Numbered from the stretch's first letter, positions 1 through 7,177 are shown. The stretch: DNA of 8,694 bases from Gammaproteobacteria bacterium (GCA_030426005.1 JAUHZM010000117.1:1-8694), one strand, 5' to 3'. A program made the numbers and translations. The notes: generated from the sequence alone by a model not told the origin.

Positions 1-1133
1 TCTTGATCAGCGAACTGTGCGGACAGCTGCGACATAACACCAGCCACATCGTTGACTTCAAAACGCAGGTAATAAGCACATTTGAACTCTTCCTGGGGCT
101 TAACTGGCAAATTCGCCAGCGCATCAGGTTGAAACGCCAAATGCGGTACCCGGCTGTGCGGATCCGCTGTAATGGTGCGCGCCACGTCGACAATATCAGC
201 GACCACTGCAGACGCCGTCGGCTCCGCTCCAGCACCGGCACCATAATGCAATGTATTACCGACCGCATCGCCGCGTACCATCACCGCATTCATCACGCCG
301 TTTACATTGGCAATCAAACGCTTGGCCGGAATAAGCGTGGGATGCACACGCAGTTCCACACCCGACTCATCGGCTTTGGCCACGCCCAAGTGCTTAATGC
401 GGTAGCCCAATTCCTCGGCATAGGCGACGTCCGTCAAACTCAATTCAGAAATGCCTTCGGTATAAACATTGTCGAATTGCAGCGGGATACCAAACGCAAT
501 CGAAGCCAAAATTGTAAGTTTGTGTGCGGCATCAATGCCCTCCACATCAAAGGTCGGATCAGCTTCCGCATAACCCAGCGCTTGCGCTTCGGTGAGCACG
601 TCAGCGAACGGGCGGCCTTTGTCACGCATTTCAGTCAGAATGAAGTTTCCGGTGCCATTGATGATGCCAGCCACCAAATCAATGCGGTTACCTGCCATGC
701 CTTCACGGATACTTTTAATAATGCTGATACCGCCCGCGACTGCAGCCTCAAACAGCACTGACACACCTTCTTCCTGCGCAGCGGCAAAAATCTCGTTGCC
801 ATGCAACGCAATCAGCGCTTTGTTCGCCGTGACGACATGTTTGCCATTATCGATTGCTTGCAAAACCAGCTCTTTGGCCTGTGTTTCACCGCCGATCAAT
901 TCAACAACAATATCGACATCCGGGTGGTTAACCACGTCAGTTGGGTCTGTGGTGAGGTGCAAACTACTGCAGTCACACAAACGCTCACGTTCCAAGTCGC
1001 GCACCGAGGCGATGATCACTTCGATATCGCGTCCCGCACGACGCGTAATTTCAGCAGCGTTGCGCTGCAACACGTTGGCGGTGCCACCACCAACCGTACC
1101 CAAGCCTAAAATGCCGACTTTGATTGATTTCAT
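1..1133 (-). CDS. hom: Homoserine dehydrogenase, C-terminus cut by window edge
   Basis: Catalyses NAD(P)H-dependent reduction of aspartate semialdehyde to homoserine in the cytoplasm, the branch point to threonine and methionine. The visible 377 residues start MKSIKVGILGLGTVG, a Rossmann dinucleotide-binding loop (G10, G12, G15). Further on are the TANK motif (residues 102-105, with K105), NGTGNF at 159-164, and the catalytic segment around 190-205, where E190, D201 and K205 match the conserved Glu, Asp and Lys of the family. Residues from about 352 (YYLRFEVNDVAGVM) begin the regulatory ACT domain, which the window edge truncates; complete proteins are about 430-440 residues. The ATG at 1133-1131 fits the family start. 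It lies 14 bases after the alaC stop, so the two are probably cotranscribed. The ACT domain suggests threonine feedback control, which is family knowledge. There is no aspartokinase domain in front, so this is the monofunctional form. Confidence 0.96.
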   Translation of the reverse strand, partial: MKSIKVGILGLGTVGGGTANVLQRNAAEITRRAGRDIEVIIASVRDLERERLCDCSSLHLTTDPTDVVNHPDVDIVVELIGGETQAKELVLQAIDNGKHVVTANKALIALHGNEIFAAAQEEGVSVLFEAAVAGGISIIKSIREGMAGNRIDLVAGIINGTGNFILTEMRDKGRPFADVLTEAQALGYAEADPTFDVEGIDAAHKLTILASIAFGIPLQFDNVYTEGISELSLTDVAYAEELGYRIKHLGVAKADESGVELRVHPTLIPAKRLIANVNGVMNAVMVRGDAVGNTLHYGAGAGAEPTASAVVADIVDVARTITADPHSRVPHLAFQPDALANLPVKPQEEFKCAYYLRFEVNDVAGVMSQLSAQFADQ

Positions 1134-1147
1134 TTGATATCCGTAGA

Positions 1148-2350
1148 TTAGATCTTCACCCGTTCCGGGTGTAACAATAGAGATTTGATATTGCGAATTG
1201 CCTGACGCGTGCGTTGCTCGTTCTCAATCAAGCCGAAGCGCACATAGTCGTCGCCGTATTCACCGAATCCAATACCTGGGGAAACAGCGACCTTGGCTTC
1301 TTGTAACAGGATTTTGCTGAACTCCATTGAGCCCAGTTCGCGGAAGCGCTCTGGAATTTTGGCCCACACAAACATGGTGGCTTTAGGTTTCTCGACCGGC
1401 CATCCGGCAGCGGTCAGACCATCACACAACACATCACGACGACGCTGATACATATCGCGAATATCACCAACCCATTGACTCGCCTCTGGTGCCTCAAGCG
1501 CGTAAATCGAAGCAATTTGAATTGGCGTAAACATGCCGTAATCAAGGTAAGATTTCATGCGCGCTAGTGCTGCGATCAGGGTGGGGTTACCAACCATGAA
1601 GCCAACCCGCCAGCCAGGCATATTGTAGCTTTTCGACAGACTAAAGGACTCAACAGCAATGTCTTTCGCGCCGGGCACTTGCATGATGGACGGTGCCACA
1701 TAGCCATCAAATACGATGTCAGCGTACGCTAAATCTTGAATCACCCAGAACTGGTGCTCGATGGCCATCTCAACAATACGTTCGAAGAAATCCAACTCCA
1801 CGCATTGCGCCGTTGGGTTGCCCGGAAAGTTCAACACCAACATCTTCGGTTTAGGAAACATATTGCGTACGGCTGTTTCGAGCTCAGCAAAGAAATCAAT
1901 TCCTGGCCCGATGGGCACATGACGAATGTCAGCACCGGCAATGATAAAACCGTATGGATGAATCGGATAAGCCGGATTTGGCACCAGCACGGAATCTCCG
2001 CGATCCACGGTTGCCATAGCCAAATGTGCAAGCCCCTCTTTGGAGCCGATGGTCACGATCGCCTCGCGCTCAGGGTCGATCTCGACATTGTAGCGCTGGC
2101 CATACCAATTGCTGATAGCCCGACGTAATCGAGGAATGCCTCGCGACACCGAATAACGATGGGTATTGCCGCGCTGTGCAGCTTCACACAGCTTATCAAC
2201 GATGGGTTGCGGGGTCGGCTGGTCTGGGTTTCCCATACCGAAATCGATGATATCTTCGCCGCGCGCACGCGCCGCAGCTTTCAATTCACCGACGATGTTA
2301 AAGACATAATGCGGGAGCCGCGCTATACGCGGAAAATCATCCTTTGCCAT
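1148..2350 (-). CDS. alaC: Alanine-synthesising PLP aminotransferase AlaC
   Basis: Class I/II fold-type I aminotransferase that makes alanine from pyruvate with glutamate as amino donor. Its 400 residues follow E. coli AlaC (YfdZ) closely along the whole length, for example RLPHYVFNI, GEDIIDFGMGNPD, SRGIPRLRRAIS and IGSKEGLAHL. Visible active-site residues are N178 in FPGNPT, D206 and Y209 in QDLAYAD, the Schiff-base lysine K240 in SLSKSYNMPGWR, and the substrate-carboxylate arginine R371 in YVRFGLIE. The ATG at 2350 matches the start of homologues, but I see no good Shine-Dalgarno in front. It is followed after 14 bases by hom on the same strand. Linkage to threonine genes is why such proteins are sometimes annotated as a generic threonine-pathway aminotransferase; I prefer AlaC on sequence. 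A separate promoter in the 97-base gap after rpoS is possible. Confidence 0.93.
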   Translation of the reverse strand: MAKDDFPRIARLPHYVFNIVGELKAAARARGEDIIDFGMGNPDQPTPQPIVDKLCEAAQRGNTHRYSVSRGIPRLRRAISNWYGQRYNVEIDPEREAIVTIGSKEGLAHLAMATVDRGDSVLVPNPAYPIHPYGFIIAGADIRHVPIGPGIDFFAELETAVRNMFPKPKMLVLNFPGNPTAQCVELDFFERIVEMAIEHQFWVIQDLAYADIVFDGYVAPSIMQVPGAKDIAVESFSLSKSYNMPGWRVGFMVGNPTLIAALARMKSYLDYGMFTPIQIASIYALEAPEASQWVGDIRDMYQRRRDVLCDGLTAAGWPVEKPKATMFVWAKIPERFRELGSMEFSKILLQEAKVAVSPGIGFGEYGDDYVRFGLIENEQRTRQAIRNIKSLLLHPERVKI

Positions 2351-2386
2351 GCTGGACAGGTAGTTGAGGTTTCACAACAGCACGGT

Positions 2387-2416
2387 ATTGTAGCCAGCTC
2401 CCTGCCTAAAGTCGCC
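2387..2416 (-). promoter_or_regulatory. Possible promoter for alaC-hom
   Basis: On the minus strand TACAAT (2392-2387) differs from the -10 consensus at one base and lies about 37 bases before the alaC ATG. Eighteen bases further upstream is GGCGAC, a poor -35. No convincing intrinsic terminator separates rpoS from alaC, so read-through from rpoS is also possible. Confidence 0.3.
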
Positions 2417-2447
2417 ACTATTCTCAGTTAAATTACCGATAAATCAG

Positions 2448-3419
2448 CTATTTTTTAAAATCTGAAACGTCGTCCCAGGTATATCCGTTATTCACCAAAA
2501 TTGATTGCAGCTTCTCGAGCGCTTGAATTTGAATCTGACGCACACGCTCACGCGTTAGCCCAACCGCTTTGGCGACCTGCTCGAGTGTCTGCGATTCACC
2601 ACGCGCAAGGCCATGTTGCCGCAGACCGTAGCGCCGCTCAATGATTTCACGCGGTCGTTCACCGAGGTAGTCGAGCCATTGATCTATATGTTCGTGTATC
2701 TCGTGTTGTTGAACCACCGCCATCGGGTTTTCGGCTTTGGTGTTTTCAATCGCATCCAGCATGGTGTACGACGAAGCCCCATCCGACCCCAGCGGTTCAT
2801 CCATTGAGGCTGAAGTTCGGTTCAGATTCATCAGACGACTTAAATCCTCCACCGAGTGGTGAATACAGTCAGCAATTTCTTGCAAATTAGGTTCGTGCTG
2901 CAGCGTTTGCACTAATTCATAGCTGGCACGTTTATATTTGTTCAGCTCTCTGACTACATGCACGGGCAAACGTACCGTACGTGACTGATTCATGATTGAG
3001 CGTTCAATCTCGTGGCGTATCCACCATGATGCGTAGGTAGAAAAACGAAACCCTTTTTCCGGATCGTATTTTTCCACCGCGTGCATCAGGCCGATATTGC
3101 CTTCCTCGATCAAGTCCAGTAATGCCAAATTTGGCGCGTGGTATTTACGTGCGATTTTGACGACCAGGCGCAAATTGGACTCGATCATCCGCTGCCGTGC
3201 CGCCATGTCGCCCTGTTGAACACGCCTTCCCAACTCCACTTCTTCAGCCGCGCTTAACAACGGGACGAACTCAATCTCCCGCATGTAAAGGAATTCAGCA
3301 TCATGATTAATAGGTTCACGCACCACCGAACTGGTAGCGGTTTTCGAGCTATTGTTGCCCGTGGCTTGCGAACCGTTCTGCGAATTTCGCTTAGTGTTCA
3401 AAGTATCGATACCCCCCAA
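2448..3419 (-). CDS. rpoS: Stationary-phase / general stress sigma factor RpoS
   Basis: Sigma-70 family factor that directs RNA polymerase to stationary-phase and stress promoters. Residues 38-60 cover region 1.2. Region 2 follows with MIESNLRLVVKIARKY (78-93), LALLDLIEEGN and FRFSTYASWWIRHEIERSI (125-142). Region 3 starts near RLPVHVVRELN (150-160) and the region 4 helix-turn-helix is GLTRERVRQIQ (287-297). The 323 residues compare with 330 in E. coli RpoS, and the gene sits in its canonical place after nlpD. No ATG exists in frame before Met46, inside region 1.2, so the start must be unusual: TTG at 3419, or TTG at 3401, which lies 10 bases after a GGGGGG run. AGGAG occurs 19 bases before the first TTG, too far to be ideal. 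Odd points are the short, polar N-terminus (NSQNGSQATGNNSSK), five extra residues between regions 4.1 and 4.2, and Arg157 where E. coli has Lys173. Confidence 0.95.
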   Translation of the reverse strand: MGGIDTLNTKRNSQNGSQATGNNSSKTATSSVVREPINHDAEFLYMREIEFVPLLSAAEEVELGRRVQQGDMAARQRMIESNLRLVVKIARKYHAPNLALLDLIEEGNIGLMHAVEKYDPEKGFRFSTYASWWIRHEIERSIMNQSRTVRLPVHVVRELNKYKRASYELVQTLQHEPNLQEIADCIHHSVEDLSRLMNLNRTSASMDEPLGSDGASSYTMLDAIENTKAENPMAVVQQHEIHEHIDQWLDYLGERPREIIERRYGLRQHGLARGESQTLEQVAKAVGLTRERVRQIQIQALEKLQSILVNNGYTWDDVSDFKK

Positions 3420-3459
3420 GGTTGATACTTCTATACTACTCCTATTTGCGTGAAGGTCA

Positions 3460-4305
3460 CTATTGTTTAGGCAAAAATTTCAGCGGGTCGACCGGCTTAC
3501 CGTGCTTGCGAATCTGAAAATGTAAGGCGTTCTGACGCTTATTGTTGCGTCCAACGCTCGCAATTTTCTGTCGTTGTTGTATCTGCTGCCCCTCTTGCAC
3601 ATAGATATGTTTATTGTGTGCGTAAGCACTTAAATACGTCTCCGAATGCTTCACAATAATCAGATTCCCATACCCTTTCAGGCTGTTGCCCACGTAAACC
3701 ACCTCACCAGCCTGGGTGGCCAACACCGCTTGACCCGCATCAGTGCGAATATCAATACCTTGCTGCCCCTTGGCCGCATTAAAGGTCTCGATCACGGTGC
3801 CCTGAGTTGGCCATTGCCAACTGAATGCACTACTGGATCGCTTGGTTGTAGAGGGAGGTGCCGGCGTAGGTATTGACGGAGCCTTTGACGCCGACTTGGC
3901 ACTGGCCGCCGAAGCTGGCGACTTAACGGCAGGCTTGCTACTGGATGTCGATGGGCTCGGCTTTTTGCGTTTGTTCGCAGCGACCTGCACTGGTTTCTTG
4001 GCCACCGGATACGTAAATCCAATTGGTTCTGTGAGTCGAATACGCTGCCCAACTCGAAGCTTACTGGTGTCGGTAATGCCATTCCAGGCTGCCAACTTAT
4101 TGACATCCAACCCCAAGGCAAAAGAAATACTGTAGAGCGTATCACCGGGCTGTGCAAATCGTATCAGCTGACCACCAAGTGCTTCGGTTTCCTGACGCAC
4201 GGTACGCACACTCCGCTCTTCCACCGCCACCTTCGGCGGCGGCCGACACGCAGCGGTAAAACAAACAAGCAAGCCAATCAGAATCAGTCTACTCGTTTGT
4301 GCCAT
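3460..4305 (-). CDS. nlpD: NlpD: lipoprotein with LysM and degenerate LytM domain
   Basis: Envelope lipoprotein that, in E. coli, activates the amidase AmiC for septal peptidoglycan splitting. The 281 residues comprise an N-terminal lipoprotein signal ending FTAAC with Cys20 as the lipidated residue (Thr at -3 makes the lipobox weak), and a LysM domain at about 48-91 (PGDTLYSIS, NGITDTSKLRVGQ). A Lys/Pro/Ser/Ala-rich flexible linker spans about 101-160 and a C-terminal M23/LytM domain about 163-278. In the LytM domain two metal-ligand histidines are replaced: Gln181 stands at the first position of HxGxD and Ala260 at the first position of HxH. Asp185, His230 and His262 remain. This is the pattern of a non-catalytic activator rather than a hydrolase. 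The ATG lies 3 bases after the yqaA stop, so translation is probably coupled. In enterobacteria the main rpoS promoter lies inside nlpD; I could not pick out a convincing one here. Confidence 0.94.
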   Translation of the reverse strand: MAQTSRLILIGLLVCFTAACRPPPKVAVEERSVRTVRQETEALGGQLIRFAQPGDTLYSISFALGLDVNKLAAWNGITDTSKLRVGQRIRLTEPIGFTYPVAKKPVQVAANKRKKPSPSTSSSKPAVKSPASAASAKSASKAPSIPTPAPPSTTKRSSSAFSWQWPTQGTVIETFNAAKGQQGIDIRTDAGQAVLATQAGEVVYVGNSLKGYGNLIIVKHSETYLSAYAHNKHIYVQEGQQIQQRQKIASVGRNNKRQNALHFQIRKHGKPVDPLKFLPKQ

Positions 4306-4308
4306 AGC

Positions 4309-4902
4309 TCATGATCCGTGCGTTACGGTGTACACCACAATACCAACAACCACTAGGATCACCGTCGCCCAACCTAGCCACTCAATTTTCTTATGAATGG
4401 TGTCTTCCAACTGATCCCCGCCAAGTTTAATCAAACCAGCCACCAGAAAAAAGCGTGCGCCCCGACCGACCAGTGACAACAGCACGAAGGGCAAGAAGGC
4501 AATACTCATCACGCCGGACGCAATGGTAAAGACTTTATAAGGTATCGGGGTAAACCCTGCTAGAAGAATAATAAACAACCCATGCTGATGATAACTCTGG
4601 CGGATAATCTCAAAAGTTTCATGCGCATCAAAGAAGGTCAGAATCTGATCACCATACGAATCGAAAATAAATCGACCAATAAGATAACCGATCATCCCAC
4701 CAATGACGGACATCAAAGTGGTGATAGCGGCCAGCCGCCAAGCCCGTTGCGGTGCGGCGAGCACCATTGGCGCCAACATCACATCGACCGGAATTGGAAA
4801 AAAAGAAGACTCCGCCACACTGACACCAGCCAGGTAGCGTTCAGCCTGTGGATGACGCGCCAGTTTCAGCACCTGGCGGTACATGGGTTCAAACAGTTTC
4901 AA
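4309..4902 (-). CDS. yqaA: YqaA-family membrane protein (DedA/VTT superfamily)
   Basis: Inner-membrane protein of the DedA/SNARE-associated (VTT) superfamily, whose members are linked to lipid flipping and membrane homeostasis; the exact role of this branch is not established. The sequence shows the conserved ESSFFPIPVDVML (31-43) and GFTPIPYKVFTIASG (116-130), which are the paired proline-rich re-entrant segments of the superfamily. It also has hydrophobic stretches near 56-80, 132-158 and 177-194. The best start is TTG at 4902: residues KLFEPMYRQVLKLARH then line up with the usual N-terminus of these proteins, and GGGG lies 8 bases upstream. The only alternative is ATG at 4884, which gives 191 residues and has no ribosome site. 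The gene sits 5 bases after pcm and 3 bases before nlpD, an insertion seen between those genes in many gammaproteobacteria but not in E. coli. Confidence 0.87.
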   Translation of the reverse strand: MKLFEPMYRQVLKLARHPQAERYLAGVSVAESSFFPIPVDVMLAPMVLAAPQRAWRLAAITTLMSVIGGMIGYLIGRFIFDSYGDQILTFFDAHETFEIIRQSYHQHGLFIILLAGFTPIPYKVFTIASGVMSIAFLPFVLLSLVGRGARFFLVAGLIKLGGDQLEDTIHKKIEWLGWATVILVVVGIVVYTVTHGS

Positions 4903-4907
4903 TTAGC

Positions 4908-5588
4908 TTACCCCAACCCTGCTAAGCGCGGCACAAATCGAACCGCTTCAATTTCATTTTGCACCAAACCTTGGCGCGTCTTATCAATGACCACCAGGTT
5001 CTGGCGATCACCACGACCGACCGGCATGACAATCCGGCCACCTATTGCTAGTTGCTCAATCAATTCAGTAGGCACATCCTCAGACACCGCAGCGGCCAAA
5101 ATACCGTCATAAGGTGCAAAGTCCGACAATCCGGCGAACCCGTCACCATGACGAAAAACCACGTTGCGAACGCCCAGATCATACAGTCGATCCCGCGCCT
5201 GACGGTGCAACTTCACAATCCGTTCAACGCTCACCACTCGCTCACAGAATGGTGCCAACATGGCTGTCTGATAACCACACCCTGTACCAATTTCGAGCAC
5301 ATTGGCGCGCGGCTGATTAAACAAGGTCTGTGTCATCAGCGCCACGATATACGGTTGCGAAATGGTTTGCCCGTGACCAATTGGCAATGCAGTATTCTCA
5401 TATGCGCGACTCGCAAGTGCTTCGTCCACAAAAATATGTCTGGGTAGGTCCTGCATGATTTCGAGGACTCTGCTGTCCTCCACACCCATACTGCGAATCT
5501 GTTCAATTAGGCGTCGACGCGTACGATCCGAGGTCATGCCAATCCCGGAGTACTGAGGCTTACTCAATTGATCACGATAACTCATCAT
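4908..5588 (-). CDS. pcm: Protein-L-isoaspartate O-methyltransferase
   Basis: Cytoplasmic repair enzyme that methylates L-isoaspartyl residues with S-adenosylmethionine, starting their conversion back to aspartate in aged proteins. The 226 residues contain the family signature GQTISQPYIVALMT (73-86), the SAM-binding motif I VLEIGTGCGYQTAM (97-110), the post-I acidic segment VVSVERI (118-124), and the closing VRFVPRLAGLG. Two adjacent ATG codons (5588 and 5585) begin the longest form. An internal ATG at 5537 (Met18) would give a protein of E. coli length, about 208 residues. I keep the long form because the spacing to surE is only 2 bases, and because a GIGM preceding the TSxRTR segment is, as I recall it, shared by other marine-type homologues. 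It follows surE directly and should share its transcript. Confidence 0.95.
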   Translation of the reverse strand: MMSYRDQLSKPQYSGIGMTSDRTRRRLIEQIRSMGVEDSRVLEIMQDLPRHIFVDEALASRAYENTALPIGHGQTISQPYIVALMTQTLFNQPRANVLEIGTGCGYQTAMLAPFCERVVSVERIVKLHRQARDRLYDLGVRNVVFRHGDGFAGLSDFAPYDGILAAAVSEDVPTELIEQLAIGGRIVMPVGRGDRQNLVVIDKTRQGLVQNEIEAVRFVPRLAGLG

Positions 5589-5590
5589 AG

Positions 5591-6349
5591 CTATAGCGTA
5601 TCCAACCAGTCTTGTAGGTCTGCCAAGTGGGCACTGTCTGCATAGCGTGCACTCAAGGGTGTGATCGATACAAAGCCTTGTTCGACTGCTTCGAAGTCCT
5701 GCATTTTGGAACGCTTCACGCGCCGGAACTCGCCCGTCGCGGTCAATCGATAGGATGCGTTTTTACCTTCTTCTGCTAACACTTCGGATCGAAGTGCGTT
5801 TTCGCGCTCACCCAACAAAGTGGACTTCAGTCCGCGCAAATCGCCAACCGGCAAGTCCGGCACATTGACATTCAACACAGCTAACAACGAGCGATATTTT
5901 AGGTGTGGCAACGCGTTACTCATTTGCACCGCAATGTGCGCGGCAGTTTGGTAATGATCTGGATGTCGTTCGGTCACGGATAAGGCAATCGCAGGCAAGT
6001 CCATATGGCGCGCCTGCATTGCGCCAGCAAAGGTGCCGGAGTAGAACACGTCATCCGCCAGATTCGCGCCATTATTGATGCCACTTATAACAAGGTCGAC
6101 CGGGGCAATAGTGAGTCTATTTAAGGCCAGAAAAACGCAATCTACCGGTGTGCCATCCACGATGAACAAGGTGTCATCAACTTGCTCAACTGCGATTGGA
6201 CGGCGTAGCGTCAACCCCATTCCACAACCACTGCGATCTGCGCGCGGTGCCACGATCGTGACCCGGTGATGTTGTTGCTCCAGAGCGGATTTGAGCTGAA
6301 TCAATCCAGGGGCGTCAAACCCGTCATCATTAGTTATTAGAATATGCAA
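5591..6349 (-). CDS. surE: 5'/3'-nucleotidase SurE
   Basis: Metal-dependent phosphatase acting on nucleoside 5'- and 3'-monophosphates and short polyphosphate, a survival protein for stationary phase. The 252 residues show the diagnostic NDDG at 7-10 (metal ligands D8 and D9), APRADRSG at 35-41 with ligand S40, SGINNGAN at 89-96 with ligand N92, and YSGTFAGAM at 103-111. The start is TTG at 6349: it places HILITNDDG exactly where E. coli SurE begins, a stop codon lies six codons upstream in frame, and the next in-frame ATG is Met44, beyond the active-site loop. The loop after RSG reads CGMGLTL, where the E. coli enzyme has ASNSLTL. It is the first gene of the operon here; no truD or ispF, its frequent upstream neighbours, is visible. 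Confidence 0.95.
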   Translation of the reverse strand: MHILITNDDGFDAPGLIQLKSALEQQHHRVTIVAPRADRSGCGMGLTLRRPIAVEQVDDTLFIVDGTPVDCVFLALNRLTIAPVDLVISGINNGANLADDVFYSGTFAGAMQARHMDLPAIALSVTERHPDHYQTAAHIAVQMSNALPHLKYRSLLAVLNVNVPDLPVGDLRGLKSTLLGERENALRSEVLAEEGKNASYRLTATGEFRRVKRSKMQDFEAVEQGFVSITPLSARYADSAHLADLQDWLDTL

Positions 6350-6383
6350 TCTGGCGTCACTGAGTTAAATCGAACGAGGTACG

Positions 6384-6414
6384 ATTCTAGCCTGTTCTTG
6401 GCTGTGGCTGCGAA
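6384..6414 (-). promoter_or_regulatory. Possible promoter of the surE-rpoS operon
   Basis: Minus-strand TAGAAT (6389-6384) matches five of six -10 bases, about 35 bases before the surE start. TTCGCA (6414-6409) matches four of six -35 bases but with a long 19-base spacer. It is the best candidate in front of surE, by eye only. Confidence 0.35.
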
Positions 6415-6554
6415 AGTTTTACGATTTTTTTGACGATCTAATCGACCACAGATCCCGCATGGTTACCTAGAAAGCTGGCCGAATAATCTAGCTCAAGACT
6501 GTTTCCCATCTACTAAGGGGTCGTACTTTAAAACTATCTCGACTCACTTGATCA

Positions 6555-6608
6555 AGATGCTTGTTGATATACCCAAGTCGCTGGAGTTCAGCTCATCAAA
6601 AAGCATCT
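6555..6608. repeat. Imperfect inverted repeat able to form a long hairpin
   Basis: AGATGCTT at 6555-6562 is the exact reverse complement of AAGCATCT at 6601-6608. After one mismatch (G6563 against A6600) the pairing resumes as TTGAT (6564-6568) with ATCAA (6595-6599). The result is 13 paired positions of 14 around a 26-base loop, which itself holds a small GCTG/CAGC pair. It lies in the non-coding gap upstream of surE and is not followed by a T run, so it does not look like an intrinsic terminator. Confidence 0.45.
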
Positions 6609-6643
6609 CTACGATGACGCTCTCATCACACCTATCGAGTCAC

Positions 6644-6672
6644 TTGTCGCACAAATAGGGATTTACTATACA
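6644..6672 (+). promoter_or_regulatory. Possible promoter for the 6723 reading frame
   Basis: TTGTCG (6644-6649) and TATACA (6667-6672) each match four of six consensus bases and are spaced by an ideal 17 bases. Transcription would start near 6679, about 44 bases before the ATG at 6723. Confidence 0.35.
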
Positions 6673-6722
6673 TTCGACTTCCTATTATGTTATAAGTTGT
6701 CCAGCAACTAATCTTAAAATAA

Positions 6723-7175
6723 ATGGATATGCGATCGTGTCAGGGAAGCTCACCTCATATATTTCCGGGTACCCCACTGTATTATTCTTGTCGGTCCACC
6801 GACACGGACACTTCGTCAGTAATCGAAGTTGGTGCTGCACTCTGTGTGCACAAACAGTCTTCGGAGAGTCAAGCTTTGAAAAACTTAGGTCACTATGACT
6901 TAGTAAGAGTCGGTGCGGATGGCGTGAATTTTAATACGGCTTTTGCGAAGAACTTACTCGGTCTAATGAGGAAAACATCGTTTTACAACCCGACACTTAC
7001 TCATGTAGGTAATCGCAATTCTTGGTACCAAACCCATTCTCACCAAAGCTTGGTCGGTAAGTATATTCGAGATAACGTGAGCAAAAACCGTAAGCTAGAC
7101 GAGCAAGACACCATTTTTAACGGGTGCACAGAATATGGCATAAACGCTGCTTACAACAAAGTTTACTTTCACTAA
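6723..7175 (+). CDS. Unrecognised hypothetical protein, possibly a gene remnant
   Basis: I do not recognise this 150-residue frame. It has no signal peptide, no obvious membrane segment and no catalytic motif that I can name. The first 35 residues (MDMRSCQGSSPHIFPG onward) are low-complexity and could be chance. From about residue 48 the composition looks protein-like, with ALKNLGHYDLVRVGADGV, SFYNPTLTHVGNRN, the polar NSWYQTHSHQSLVGKYIRDN and FNGCTEYGINAAYN. No Shine-Dalgarno precedes either ATG (6723 or 6729), which weakens the start. It stands alone on the plus strand, divergent from surE. Codon choice seems less G/C-rich at third positions than in the surE-rpoS genes, which would fit horizontal origin or decay. 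It could be a real lineage-specific gene, a 3' fragment of an older gene, or a chance open frame. Confidence 0.35.
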   Translation: MDMRSCQGSSPHIFPGTPLYYSCRSTDTDTSSVIEVGAALCVHKQSSESQALKNLGHYDLVRVGADGVNFNTAFAKNLLGLMRKTSFYNPTLTHVGNRNSWYQTHSHQSLVGKYIRDNVSKNRKLDEQDTIFNGCTEYGINAAYNKVYFH

Positions 7176-7177
7176 TG

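Larger units (their letters stand above)
6350..6722. other. Gap upstream of surE with no recognisable gene
   Basis: This 373-base stretch is visibly richer in A and T than the flanking operon. Besides a candidate surE promoter near 6384-6414, the inverted repeat at 6555-6608 and a candidate plus-strand promoter near 6644-6672, I see no gene. A plus-strand frame stays open from 6434 to 6658 but has no ATG before 6558 and resembles nothing I know. Confidence 0.5.

Noticed and set aside
3..761. Long plus-strand frame (252 codons) antisense to hom
   Set aside because: The minus strand reads as homoserine dehydrogenase without interruption. The plus frame is in codon register with it and its translation has no recognisable features.
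6434..6658. Plus-strand frame open for 74 codons in the gap upstream of surE
   Set aside because: It has no ATG before 6558, no ribosome site, Ser/His/Leu-repetitive content near the end, and no resemblance to a known family. The length is within chance for this composition.
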